NCBI GenBank assembly: GCA_037953625.1
Contig: CM075653.1
Span: forward strand, 6,386,001 to 6,450,000
Direction: 5' to 3'
Source: Crotalaria pallida
Taxonomy: Eukaryota; Streptophyta; Magnoliopsida; Fabales; Fabaceae
DNA: 64,000 bases
Numbering within the stretch: the stretch's first letter is position 1; every line of letters begins with the position of its first letter. The notes beneath the pieces are model-generated. The model saw only the letters and a list, made by a program, of their open reading frames with translations, made no database searches and was not told the DNA's origin. Shown here piece after piece: positions 1 to 10,697 of this stretch. A program made the position numbers and the translations under genes.

Positions 1-26
1 CATTTGGCCAATGATTATCTGTGTAG

Positions 27-842
27 TTATTTTTTTTTATAATTCTCTGTAGAGGTAAGGTTGAGTGTACTCTCTTTGGAGAATTTGTTGATCAGATGAA
101 ATTGTTCTAGTCTGACAAATGGAATATTGTGTGGGGGAGGTGGTGGTGGCCCTCTCCCAGCTGGAAGACGGCCTTCAAGGTCTCTTCTGTTGTCTGTGCT
201 ACCCTCTTGGTGTCGGCGGCGGTTTCTTCCTAGCTGATTACGAAGGTCTCTGGATGAATTTCTGGTATTTCCACGAGTATTTACCATGTTGAAGGGTGGG
301 AATACTGGTTTACTCGTATCCCCACAAACGACGTCAATGGAGTGTTCTAGACTGTGTGTATGCCCTAAGACCATGGATGATCTGAGAGCAAAGGGGGAAG
401 TTTAGGGTTTATGTGTGATTCGTATAGTTCTCCAGATACTCAGTTGGGATACCTAGGGTTTCCTTAATCACGGTGTGTGAGAGTGACAACAATTAGGGAG
501 TAAGGGAACGTACCTGAGCCCTTAGCTGGAGACAACTATTTATAGGGGAAGTGGCGTTGTACCGTATGGGCCTGTACGGAGGTCCAATAGGGTTGACGTG
601 GCTCTTAGAGGATAAGAAGGATGAGTCAGTCATCCTTATCCTGTACTAGAGCATTGCCCCTGTAATGAGTCGAGCGGTAATCCAGGAACTCGGATCCTCT
701 GTGGGTAGAGGAGTTAGTCGGTCCAAGCCCATTAGGGACTAGTGCTCTGTTATGTGCTCGACCTGTAGAGGCGAGGTTCTTTTGGAGGCTAGCGTGGTCG
801 GCCACGTGGATAGGAGGCTGATTCGAGGGTCGGTCCATTACA
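27..842 (-). mobile_element. LTR-retrotransposon 5' end remnant (LTR plus start of gag)
   Basis: Read on the minus strand, the segment starts TGTAATGGACC at 842 and runs through a GC-richer LTR-like stretch with a TATA box (TATAAATA, plus positions 537-544). It then enters an open frame with an internal Met at 287 starting MVNTRGNTR, a start typical of plant Ty3/Gypsy gag proteins. The frame is followed by Arg-rich and Pro-rich residues and stops at 27, far short of a full gag. No primer-binding site of the usual tRNA-Met type is visible. The exact LTR end and the lineage are not resolved; this is a truncated, non-functional fragment. Confidence 0.6.
537..544 (-). promoter_or_regulatory. TATA box in the LTR remnant
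   Basis: TATAAATA on the minus strand, inside the LTR-like segment. It lies about 250 bp upstream of the gag-like Met at 287, the expected place for an LTR promoter. Confidence 0.5.
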
Positions 843-3063
843 CTTAGGATCAGGCATGATCATTGTCTATGAACCATCCTAGAAGTGAACATGGATTAAT
901 GGTTAAGGCCGTTTCATTGTTTCTGAATATTTGGATGTGGTAATGAATTACTTCTTTTAGCGAAAAAAAATTATCCTCAACAAAAAATATTAAAAAAATT
1001 ACTATATATAACAGCATCTTGCCTTCATTCTTTATCATTTTTTTAACCTTTTGATCTCTCTACTTCTGATAATTCTCTCCTCCTATTATCTTCCTATTAT
1101 TTCTTATATTATATTTGATTTTTGTTGTGTCTTTGTAGCATAAAAGAGCACTGGAGTGCTTTGTGTCAATGAGGAGACCCAAAAGAGCATGAAAATGAAT
1201 GGAGGAACCGTTACCATATCAGAATTGTAACACAAGGAAAGTCACTCAGAAATCTCAAACGGTTAAGCGTGGAGTTTCTATTCCTTTTACAATTAATTTT
1301 TTTATTTTATTTATTGTAACATATCAAAATAAATTTTATTAAGTCTCTGGATTTATATTTGAATGTCAAAGAGATAGTGTAACATTGGGATGCATAAACA
1401 CATAGAAGTATGCTCCAAGCCCCAAATTGTCAATATGATTAGGGTAGTAATCTCAGTTCTTATTTCATATTAATGCATATGTTACTTTTTGTTTGGATTT
1501 TTATTTGTTTATAAGGTATACTTATAATCTAAATATATAAGAAAAAGGTAAGTATTGTTACATAGTTAAATTTTATTGTCCCCAAAACATAATTCATTAT
1601 TTTTAAAATAATATTTGAAATTTTTGCTTTCAAGACAATTTGTCACCTGAAAAAATTAAGTTAAATAAATTATTCAAATTTTTCATATCATTATCCCAAC
1701 AACATTAAAATCTCATCATTAATTATATTTAATAATCAAATTAAAATTAAAATCCTACAAATAATTCCTATAATATATTAAAAGATAACAACAACGTTAT
1801 AAAAAAAGAACAACATGATACAAACTACAGAACCAAATATAAAAATAGCTAAATTTAATCTAAGTCTTTCCCTACTTTTTCTGTAACTACTTTATCTGAA
1901 TGTATTGTCGAGATAAATTTATTTGTTTTTTTATAACAGTAATTATGAAAAAAATAATTAATATAGAAAGTCTTATATTAAAAAACGGAGGAATTAATCT
2001 TTTAAAAAAATGTAGGGATTATTTGGTTGGGATAATCGGGAATAAAAAATTTTGTTGCTATCCACAAATTACAAATAGGAGATAGATTCAATAATAATAC
2101 AGATAAAACATATAAGAAAAAGAATTCGAATGTCTCATCTAGAAATTTTCACGATGTAAACCGTAAAGAGATCATAAATATGTATAGGTTGATGGGCTTG
2201 GAGTATACAACATAGCCCACAAGCTACTCTTAATATTTGGTACAACACGTTAACCCAAAAGCTAAACTACAAAAAAAAAATATCTATTTAAAATTTAAAT
2301 GATAATTCTAATAAAAAATATAATAAAGGTAGATTATCTTATAAAATTGACAAAAGTTTTTAACATAATTTTATATTATTTATTGTTATGATCTCATTTT
2401 TTAACTTCACGTGAGACAATTTTTAAATCAAACAATATTTTATCAATATTGCAATATTGAAATTGAGATTTTTCCAATTTTTTTTTTAAATTAGAACAAA
2501 ATAAATATTAATAAAGTACAGATTTTTTCAAACACTACAAATAATATGGATATATGATTAAATATATTGATGATCGTTTTGTAAAAAAATTTGTAATGGA
2601 TAAATACTTTAGTTGTTATAATCTCTACATCCAAAATAATGTAATATATTAAAAGCAAAGTTAGATACATTTCAAAAAGTTTAAAAAAAAATAAATCAAG
2701 ATAATTATAACAATTAGGATAAAGATTTTTTAGAATCAAATCTTATGATTAACTTGAGATAAGATAAACCATGAAAAATATCAAAATAATTAAATATGAA
2801 TAAAAATAATAAATGATAATTTATATTAAAAAAATGTTAAATTATCGTGTCCCATGAAATAGTAAATATTTTAATTTATTCTTAAATATACTCATAATAC
2901 CATCAAACAAAAAATATATAAAAAAAATTTAATTTTGATTCCATTCTAATTAATAATATCATAATAAACGTAATAATGGTATATAAAAACGTGTTATTTC
3001 ATTGATCAATTAAATAAAAAATACATTAATTTAATACTCATATTTATCAGAAAAAGCAGACTG

Positions 3064-3096
<33 letters not shown>

Positions 3097-3259
3097 CAAA
3101 CCTATCTTCATAAGACTCCTTATTATACAGTACTACTACCATTAGAATTAGAATTTTCTTGTTACGAGTTTTTCCATTAATAACATGAAGCATTAGGGTT
3201 AGGGTTTGGTATTTGCTTTGATTGCCTCCTGCAACCGCAAAAACCTCCGTCCTTGATCG
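843..3259. other. AT-rich intergenic DNA
   Basis: No convincing gene. The stretch is very AT-rich, with a pure poly-A run around 3070-3096. Open frames at 1900-2085 and 2491-2739 have low-complexity composition and no recognisable motif. A telo-box-like TTAGGGTTT at 3199-3207 lies about 55 bp before the F-box start codon and may belong to that gene's leader or promoter. Confidence 0.6.
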
Positions 3260-4822
3260 ATGATGGCATCATCACATTCACAGTCACAGCATACGATTGA
3301 CCGAATTACCAAACTCCCCTTCTTTTTGATGTCCAGGATTGTTTCCTTCCTTCCTACGAAAGAAGCTGTGGCCACCTCCGTTCTGTCAAAAGACTGGGAA
3401 CATGTCTGGACCAACGTAAACATGATTGATTTCGACTTCGATAACGATAAGGATACTACGCAGCAACAGCAGGAGGAGGAGGAGGCCAAATGGAAGAATA
3501 AAGACATCGTCTACTCGGTGCTCCTTTGCACCCAAGATTTATACTTGGAGCGATTCCGTCTTCATGGTACTTGTTCGCTTGATTGCTCGCCTTTGGAACT
3601 TAAATTGTGGGTTGATTGTGCCATCCGCCGGCGGGTGGAGGAGGTGGACATCGCCGTCCCCCGATCGATTCTTTCTCGGCTACTCTTTACCTCCGACACC
3701 CTTGAAATCCTAAAGCTTCACCTGGTTGATCTCACTTTCCTCGCTCAACTTTCCGTGTGCCTTCCACAGCTTCGGTTTCTCCAGCTTCGGAATGTTGACT
3801 TCCACCACCATGATTGCTTCTTGCTCAAGCTTCTTGCTGCCTCTCCCAATCTTGAACAACTGCTCCTCGACCCAACCTCCTCTACTACTCTCACGGTATC
3901 TTACTCACCTACTCTAACTCATCATTCATAGCTCATCGCTTTTCATTCATTACATTACTACATACATCAACCTAACCTAGATTGATTGTATAGTTGTTAT
4001 TCAAACATCTGTATTTGACAACTCTGTTATTCAAACATATGTATTTGACATCTATACAGGACACATGCCTTCTCAGGTTAAAACTGGTGGGTCCTGCAGT
4101 TTCTCTTTCTTACCGGATCCACCACTTTTTACCAAAAAAAGGCAGGTGTCTACATCTGATCTGTATTTGACATCTATACAGGACACATGCCTTTTCAGGC
4201 TAAAACTGGTGGGTCCTGCAGTTTCTTTTTCTTACGGGATCCACCACTTTCTACCAAAAAAAGGCAGGTGTCTACATCTGATGTCAAATACAAATGTCTC
4301 AATAACATTTTTGTTCTAATAAGATAAAAAAAGCTATTTCCAATGAACTTCACCCTATTGAGATTGAGACTTCACTGGTTTTAGTTCATCTCTCTACATT
4401 ATCCTAGCTGACAGTGAACAAGGTACATGAACACATATTATATTGACTTAATTAATATGAAATTGATTAGGAATTAATGGCTTGTTATATATGAATATGT
4501 TAAAGTCACATCTATGTATAGTTAGTTCTATTCGTATGTATATATGCCAATGAAACGGGGCTAATCTTAATTGCAGGAGCTGGACGCGGAGCGAAAAGAT
4601 AAACAATGCCTATCACATCTTAGAACCTTCTGCATCAAAGATTATGCAGGAGTCCAAGGGGAGGAGAGGTTGGTAAAGTATGTCATGAAAAATGCCACTG
4701 TACTGGAGAAAGTGACGATCAGTTTTGCGGATCACTTAGAATCAGAGAAAAGGGACCAAGTTAAGCAATGGTTACTTGCATTAACAGGCAGCTCTGAAGC
4801 TTGTGAAATTGAATTTGATTGA
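3260..4822 (+). CDS. F-box/FBD domain protein
   Basis: Two coding exons, 3260-3895 and 4577-4822 (ACG|gtatct ... ttgcag|GAG, phase 0), give 293 aa. Residues about 12-50 form an F-box (DRITKLPFFLMSRIVSFLPT, then SVLSKDWEHVW). The middle holds leucine-rich segments (LKLHLVDL, LRFLQLRNVDF, NLEQLLLD). Exon 2 is an FBD-type C-terminus (CLSHLRTFCIKDY, then VLEKVTISF). Such proteins are substrate adaptors of SCF ubiquitin ligases, binding SKP1 through the F-box; the target cannot be predicted. FBD proteins are usually near 400 aa, so part of the leucine-rich region between exons may be missing. The intron carries a MITE (3996-4306). ATG 3260 is the first in frame; the next codon is also ATG. Function of this shortened form is uncertain. 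Confidence 0.8.
3996..4306. mobile_element. MITE with 24-bp inverted ends and internal tandem duplication
   Basis: Inside the F-box gene intron. The left end 3996-4019 (GTTATTCAAACATCTGTATT...) is the near-perfect reverse complement of 4283-4306 (...CAAATGTCTCAATAAC). The left terminus is itself repeated at 4026-4049. The body is a 122-bp unit present twice (starts 4041 and 4163) with a few substitutions. No protein is encoded. The superfamily is not assigned. Confidence 0.75.
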
Positions 4823-4999
4823 ACCGTAAAATGTTTTGTTCTTAACTTCGATATATATTTTTGGTCATTGGTACTCGGTTTTTTAATGTATGCTTAGGAT
4901 TTCATTAAATTACATTAGGATTGGATGTTTTTATATTATTCTTCAAGTGTGAATATTTTCTTTCAAAATAAAATGTTAAATGCTTGGTTTTTCTCCATC

Positions 5000-5640
5000 C
5001 ACGTATGAGACTTGCAAATAAATTTCATAAACTCAAACTCTTGGGCTATGCGTTTGCAATCAATCAAACAACAGCTCCATCCTCTAGGTAGGTTTTTGTG
5101 TGCTGGTTTTTCCTCCAAGCCGTGGTTAGTTATTGGCAATTTGTGAATATACTGAAATGCGAAATCTCTAGTTCAATTCTTATAGCAGCAGTAGTAATGC
5201 CCAACGAAATGCCATACCCTCAGCTAGTGAGTTTCACAGAGGTAATCAGTTGCAGCAGATAGGAAATCTCTTTGCTCATTGCATATTATCATTCCCACAC
5301 CAACACCAACTCCTTTCTTGAATGAAAAGCACCATATGTAGATTCTATATTGGTGATAGGAATATAGGATGTTGCGGTGAAGGTGTTTCCACCTCAGATC
5401 AGTTGGGATCTCTAGACCAGTCGCATGTTGGACCACACTTGATATTTCCATTTGCTTTTCCATTAAAAAGCCATTCATTCCTTCTTTTCTGGACAGCATA
5501 CAAAAGGTTCATGATCATACTAGTTGAGGATTTGTTTGCTGCATAACACAGAGAAAGAAACCAATTTTTAAACTCCACATCTTGATTCTTGAGTAACATT
5601 AACACGAATCGCCGAAGGAGAGGCAAACAAGATTGGGATC
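5000..5640 (-). pseudogene. Decayed RNase H-like fragment of a non-LTR retrotransposon
   Basis: On the minus strand, frames around 5626-5399, 5499-5224 and on to about 5000 together show a pattern of plant LINE-associated RNase H domains (RVT_3 type): a W-rich lead-in (RRNEWLFNGKANG), GVGVGMIICNEQRDFLSAA for the first strand pair, then MAFRWALLLL and IDCKRIAQEFEFM further on. The pieces lie in different frames with stops between them. No reverse transcriptase is attached. Assignment rests on remembered family pattern, so it is moderate. Confidence 0.6.
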
Positions 5641-5689
5641 ACTGACGAGCATATAACATAAGCATGATGAAGCAGAAGTAGTATATCAT

Positions 5690-5894
5690 CTTTTTTTTTT
5701 TTTTTTTTTTTCGCACCAAGGTATCCTCAAACCAACAGCCGAAGACTAATCTCCTTCGAGATTAGAGATCACCTAGGGCTTTGCCTCTATCAACAAAGTT
5801 TTTTCCATACTCACGGCAAGAATCGAACCTCTGACATCATTGTTAAGAAACTCAGCTATCTGCCAACTGTGTTGAGTCTTGTTGTTGGTACCAC
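5690..5894 (-). mobile_element. tRNA-derived SINE
   Basis: Reading the minus strand, a box A-like TAGCTGAGTTTCTTAA is followed about 30 nt later by a box B, GGTTCGATTCTTGCC. About 160 nt downstream the unit ends in a poly-A tail (poly-T at 5691-5711 on plus). It is flanked by direct repeats TATATCAT at 5682-5689 and 5895-5902. Internal pol III boxes, the A-tail and the duplication are the marks of a SINE mobilised by a LINE. Confidence 0.85.
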
Positions 5895-6354
5895 TATATC
5901 ATGCATCTACCTGTGAAACCATTGTCCCCAATAAAAATATTAAAATTTAAAATTAAATAGATTATTCAAGTTTTTCAAATTATATATTATAGAATTTGAT
6001 TTTATGGTTGATGTGCGTGTTTTTTTTCACTTCTCTAATTTTTAACTATTTTGGTTTATAGCTTCATATTGCTAGCATGTTTAACTATTTTGGTGTCAAT
6101 TTCTCAGACTTTTATATTTGTCTGAACCAAGGATTTCAACTAGAGTTGTTCCTACGGCTGTTGCAGTTGTGATATCTCATATTCAAATAAATTCAGATAG
6201 AAAAGTTGAAAGAAAACTTAGGATTGTTTCTATAATAAATTTTGTTTATTGTAGAAGATGAAGAGTTATACTTCTTTCAATGAGTAAGAGAATAAGTTTC
6301 TCACTGTGTGTAGAAGATTAGTTGCTTATTCACGGTATGGAGCGCTTGATAACA

Positions 6355-6545
6355 TATCGGTCGGGTATACCGGTACCAACAAGTATTGGGTCACATGAAA
6401 GCCTCAATCCGGTATACCGGTACCATGAGGTATTGGGCTGCATGGAACTCAATCTAATATACCAATACAAATAGGTATTGGGTCATATGGAAGCCTCAAT
6501 CCAGTATACCAGAATACCGGTACTGGGAGGTATTGGGCCATCAAT
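6355..6545. repeat. About 47-bp tandem repeat, four diverged copies
   Basis: Four successive units share GGTATACCGGTACC, then AGGTATTGGG, then CATGGAA, then CTCAATC. The core GGTATACCGGTACC is close to palindromic. The array ends just before the LTR that starts at 6598. No coding sense was found. Confidence 0.7.
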
Positions 6546-6597
6546 GGACTCCTTAATCAAGCGGCCAGTATACAGTGAATAGATTGGTCCATTTTGG

Positions 6598-7088
6598 TGA
6601 TGTGTGTGTAGCATGCATATTATTTCCTTATTAGTCTGCATTATTTTAATACATAATCATGCATTTTATCAATATTTCACTTAGAAAGGTTTCTTGTGCT
6701 TTTGATATGTAGATTAATTACTTTCAGGCTTAGAGCATTAGAAAAATCAAGGAATATATAAATCGTTGAAGGGTGCTAGAAGCATTTGGAAATAAGGAAA
6801 AGCAAAAATAAAATTTTAATGTGCTTTGGACCTATTTTTCTATTTTGGGCCCAACACTTATAGGAAGGAAACGTTATAAAAGGAGAAAGACAAAAACTCT
6901 GGTAGTAAAAAAGATATCAGAGTAGTAGTAGGATCAGAATTAATATTATAATCTATCATAGACAAAAATAAATTAGAAAAATAAGGATTCAAGGTAGCGC
7001 AATTCTCTCAAGGAGGCACTAGAAGGCGATTAAAGACAGAAAAAAATTCTTCTCAATCATCTTTTGGTTATTTCTACCTTTTAATGTC

Positions 7089-7121
<33 letters not shown>

Positions 7122-7756
7122 TTTTGGTATCATGAACATGACTGATATTTTTCCGTTTCTAAGGATTAAAATTAGCCTATGGAGGCATTGGCATGATATT
7201 TTGATTGTTTTCTCGTATTAATATTTGTTTATTTTATATTTAATTATGTTGTTCTTAATGCATGTGATTGTGTCGGATCTCACTATTGAATAATCATACA
7301 TGTTAGGGGAAGAATTGGAAGGTGAACGTTAATGTCTGACATACATAATTAAACTTGAGATTTTAGATCATCAAAGTAGTTCTAATCCTTGAGGGGGTTC
7401 AATGAATATCATATAACTTAATAGATATGATATGCCCTAGTTACCACGAAAGTAGGAGTTAGGAATCATTGGGTACAATGCTAAGATTCTAGAAGGAACG
7501 TAACTAGTATTCTAATTTGATAAGAGAGATTTTTTATTTGATTGTCTAGAAGATTCAATTCGTATTTTATTTCAAATCCTTTGATGTATTTTATTTTATT
7601 TCTTAAATCCAATTTTTTATTTTATTTTTCAAATATCTGATACATCGGTTTTGATAATCTATACTTATAATTTGTTAGTACTTAACAAACAAAATCCCTG
7701 TGGAGATGATACTCTTTTTACTACTTGACATAACCTATGCGCTTGCGGTGCTATCA
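6598..7756 (+). mobile_element. LTR of a Ty3/Gypsy-type (Athila/Tat-like) retrotransposon
   Basis: Starts TGATGTGTGTGTAGC and ends GGTGCTATCA, immediately before a primer-binding site. Its length (1159 bp) and terminal style match the 1126-bp solo LTR at 48558-49683, which starts TGATGAGC and ends TCGATCA. Contains a (TTA)n microsatellite at about 7090-7122. Start placement is by similarity of termini and is less certain than the end. Confidence 0.65.
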
Positions 7757-7762
7757 AGTTTT

Positions 7763-7780
7763 TGGTGTCGTTTCTGGGGA
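7763..7780 (+). promoter_or_regulatory. Retrotransposon primer-binding site (tRNA-Asp type, decayed)
   Basis: TGGTGTCGTTTCTGGGGA, preceded by CAAGTTTT, closely resembles the TGGCGCCGTTGCCGGGGA site of plant Gypsy elements primed by tRNA-Asp. The three differences are C-to-T or G-to-T changes. Confidence 0.7.
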
Positions 7781-8550
7781 TTCTGTTTTTGTTAATATTG
7801 ACTGTTATTATAAGGTTATTAGACTAAACTTTTTTTTTTAGTTTCTATTTTTTTTTTGGGTTAGAGATCTACTATCTTTACTTGTGGAGTTAGCTCGACA
7901 AAAATACATGCGAAAATGGGATGAATGGGAAGAAAAGTTGCATTGAAATTTTATTTGGGAATATCCTACACCACAATATTATACACTTCCGGTTGTTGAT
8001 GAGCTTTCATACGTGGATTCTTATGCATATCTTCCAATACGTGAGAGGTCGAATTTAGAGATCATGATTGAAAACTTTATTGCTTCTAACCAAAAGTAAT
8101 TGAGTGAAAAATTGGAAGAATCAACGTGGAAATTAAATTCCCAAGTTGACGCCTTAGCCACTAGCAACATGATGCTAGAGGCTCTAATTTCACAACAAGC
8201 AACTTTATTCACAAGAGATCTCAACACGTTTTCAACTCACACCGAGGACTAAAGAGACAACTGAAGGTAGTGAGGATGAAGTAATTGAAGAGTTCCTAAT
8301 GCAAGACATGAGTGATGAAGTAAGCAAAGAGCACATATTAAAGAAGCCTTGTCAAACAATCACTATGCGTGATGTGAGTGGGGAGGTAATCCAAAAAGTG
8401 CATGATGTGAGTGAGGAAGTAATCCAAAAAGAAGAAGAATTTTTATTGGAATTTGCCTATGTCAGCCTGTGTGTAAGGAATGTCAAAAATTTGGAATTAG
8501 ACACATGTATTGGTTTAGATGTGCCAAAATGCATGTCCCATGCTCATTGA
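7781..8550 (+). pseudogene. Decayed internal region with gag-like fragments
   Basis: Downstream of the primer-binding site, interrupted plus-strand frames read MIENFIASNQK, LSEKLEESTWKLNSQVDAL, MMLEALISQQATL and then an acidic frame at 8299-8550 with two DVSGEVIQK-like repeats. The first part resembles the coiled C-terminal stretch of Athila/Tat gag proteins. Stops occur between pieces. No protease, reverse transcriptase or integrase follows; at about 8550 the sequence passes into an unrelated minus-strand pseudogene. Confidence 0.5.
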
Positions 8551-9710
8551 TTAATTGTCTTCACATCTTCATAGGCAAGTATACACTCTAAGTCAACGTA
8601 TGTCATACTCTTCTCTATAAACAAAGTAAACCCTACCAATGCTAAGAGGTAGCAACGAGCAGCGAACACAAATCTCTCTGTGGCCATATGAATATGATAT
8701 CATTCATGGAGTATGCTTAACCGAATGGCTCCACCACGGGTTTTATTTTGTGCCTCGACGGCAGCAGCAGCTTCAGCATCAATGCCCAGGTGGTTAGTTA
8801 TCATTTCGGCGTTGTCTCTTTCTCTTTCTAGTAGTTGCAACAGCAGTTGCGACATCAATGCCCTGGTATATGCAGAAGACATGACCCATCATCAATGCCC
8901 TGGTATATGCAGAAGACATGACACATCATTCAATGTCACTATCATTTATCCAACAGACAAATGGAATTTGATGGTATCCCGATACCAATATTCAGTAAAA
9001 GCGGTCAACACCTTCTTGTCTATTTGTTCATACGATGCTCCTACTAGTGGTTTCAATCATGAATTTTGAACAACATCCTACACCGCATCGGGCAGGTAAG
9101 ACGCACGTGGAAACAACCACTTTCCGGTGGTACCACGTCCCAAAACTCCATGTTTCTGAAAAATAAAACAACTTTTGATTAAGGCGTCATAGCAAATAGC
9201 TAAATAGATTAGTAAATGAAATTTTGTCATTGTGATTCTTACATTCCCTTGTCATATATTGCGCGCAACATGTTTAGTATATGACTTGAGCAAAGTCATG
9301 TCACGAGGGTCAGGAATCTCCTCTTCATCCTCATCCTCATTCTCTTCTTCATTTGCTTCTTTCTCTTCATCATTTGTTGCATCCTAATCATCTTCACCAC
9401 CCTCTTCTTCACCAATATATGAAGAAGAATTGGTACTATCCTCCAAACCAGTAGAAGGCTCAAAACTCGAAGGATTCGAATCGGTAGCTGCTTCAAGAGT
9501 AGGTTCTGCTTGAGTTTCCTAAGAACTTTGTGAAGCTTGTTATGGTTGAAGTCGAGAAGATTTCACTACTTTTATATGTGTCTGAGAAGATTCTGCATCT
9601 ATTTGAGACTTATCATGTCTCAAAGTTTGTTCACGCCTAAGAGAAGCAGTTTATGGGTTGCGTTCTCGAACGGCACCAACTTTGGAAGCGATACGCTTGG
9701 TTCTTACCAT
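8551..9710 (-). pseudogene. Plant mobile domain (PMD) protein pseudogene
   Basis: Minus strand. The start at 9710 reads MVRTKRIASKVGAVRERN, as in transposon-linked PMD proteins. A Glu/Asp-rich stretch follows (plus 9310-9430), then LLKSYTKHVARNI. After an apparent intron (about 9240-9160) comes KHGVLGRGTTGKWLFPRASY. Further on are LTAFTEYWYRDTIKFHLSVG, SCLLHIPGH, KTRGGAIRLSILHE and AARCYLLALVGFTLFIEKS followed by MTYVDL, the order seen in PMD proteins (PF10536 family). Several stops interrupt it, and a short MSSAYTRALM-containing stretch is tandemly repeated (plus 8867-8930). PMD genes travel with MULE and LTR elements; this copy is dead. Confidence 0.7.
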
Positions 9711-10697
9711 ATCTGCAATTATAACAACTTTAATTAACAACAATAATGTAAGGCTTAATCAAAATGAAAATATAAGTTTCTGCAACACATTTTCGAGACT
9801 AACCCGTCGAAAATGTTTTCCTGGGAAATTTTCGAGAACCCCGAGTTGGTAATTAATACTTCCGAGACTGGATCGTCGGAAATCATTCCAGAAAACACGT
9901 TTCACTTTTCTTCCTTGACAAAACCCTAAATGTTCTATTCCAAACTTTCCTAACCTACCCTAATTCAGATAAAACCCAGCATAAAAAACCTATTTAGTTG
10001 CTAAACACAAAAAACAAAAAACCTAACCCTAAGACAGAGGTGAAAAGAGAAAGAGAATCAAACCTTAAACAGTGGAGATGGAGGTTGTGGTTGGAGCGGT
10101 GGTTGTGGCATGTGGGGTTGATTGACGATGTGATTGGGTGTTGGGAGTTAACCAATAGGATATGAGAAGTGAAGATGAAAAGTGGGGTTAGGGTGGGTTT
10201 GAAATGAAAAGTGAAAGAAGAAGGGTGGAATTTTGAAAAGGTGAATTGGGATTTAAAAATGTAAAGCGTAATTTTGCAATTAAAAAAATGGGATTCCTAG
10301 CTAAAATGAGATTCATATTCCATGACTCTTCCATATTTAAGCCTTTCATTTTAATATACTAATTTCTTTTTTTTTTCCTTCACATATTGCTCGAATAAGC
10401 AAAGTATTAAAACATGTTTGAATGTTCAAAAACATGTTACTAAACACAAGTGTAAGCCAACAAGCAGTACTCTCTTATGCATCAACTGACCAGGATGTGA
10501 AACATCTTGTAGAAGTGAAAGTTTCCTTTTAGAAATCAAAGTGCTAGACTACCGAATACTAGTACATTATAATTCATTAAGCCCAGATGGCATACAATAA
10601 GGACCATCTCACCCTCTGGCACAACATTTTAGATCTAAATATTTAATGTCTCTCCCCAAAACTTCAATGCAAGACTTCCTGACACAGTTTCTCTTTG
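9711..10697. other. Non-coding DNA between PMD pseudogene and CDC5
   Basis: Holds the region upstream of the PMD pseudogene and the 3' flank of CDC5. A pair of related stretches (CGAGACTAACCCGTCGAAAAT near 9795 and CGAGACTGGATCGTCGGAAAT near 9862) may be remnants of the mobile element that carried the PMD gene. No supported coding sequence. Confidence 0.5.

Noticed and set aside
3199..3507. 102-codon minus-strand frame over the F-box start
   Set aside because: Antisense shadow of the F-box exon.
8713..9069. 118-codon plus-strand frame
   Set aside because: Opposite strand of the plant-mobile-domain pseudogene, which gives a far better family match.
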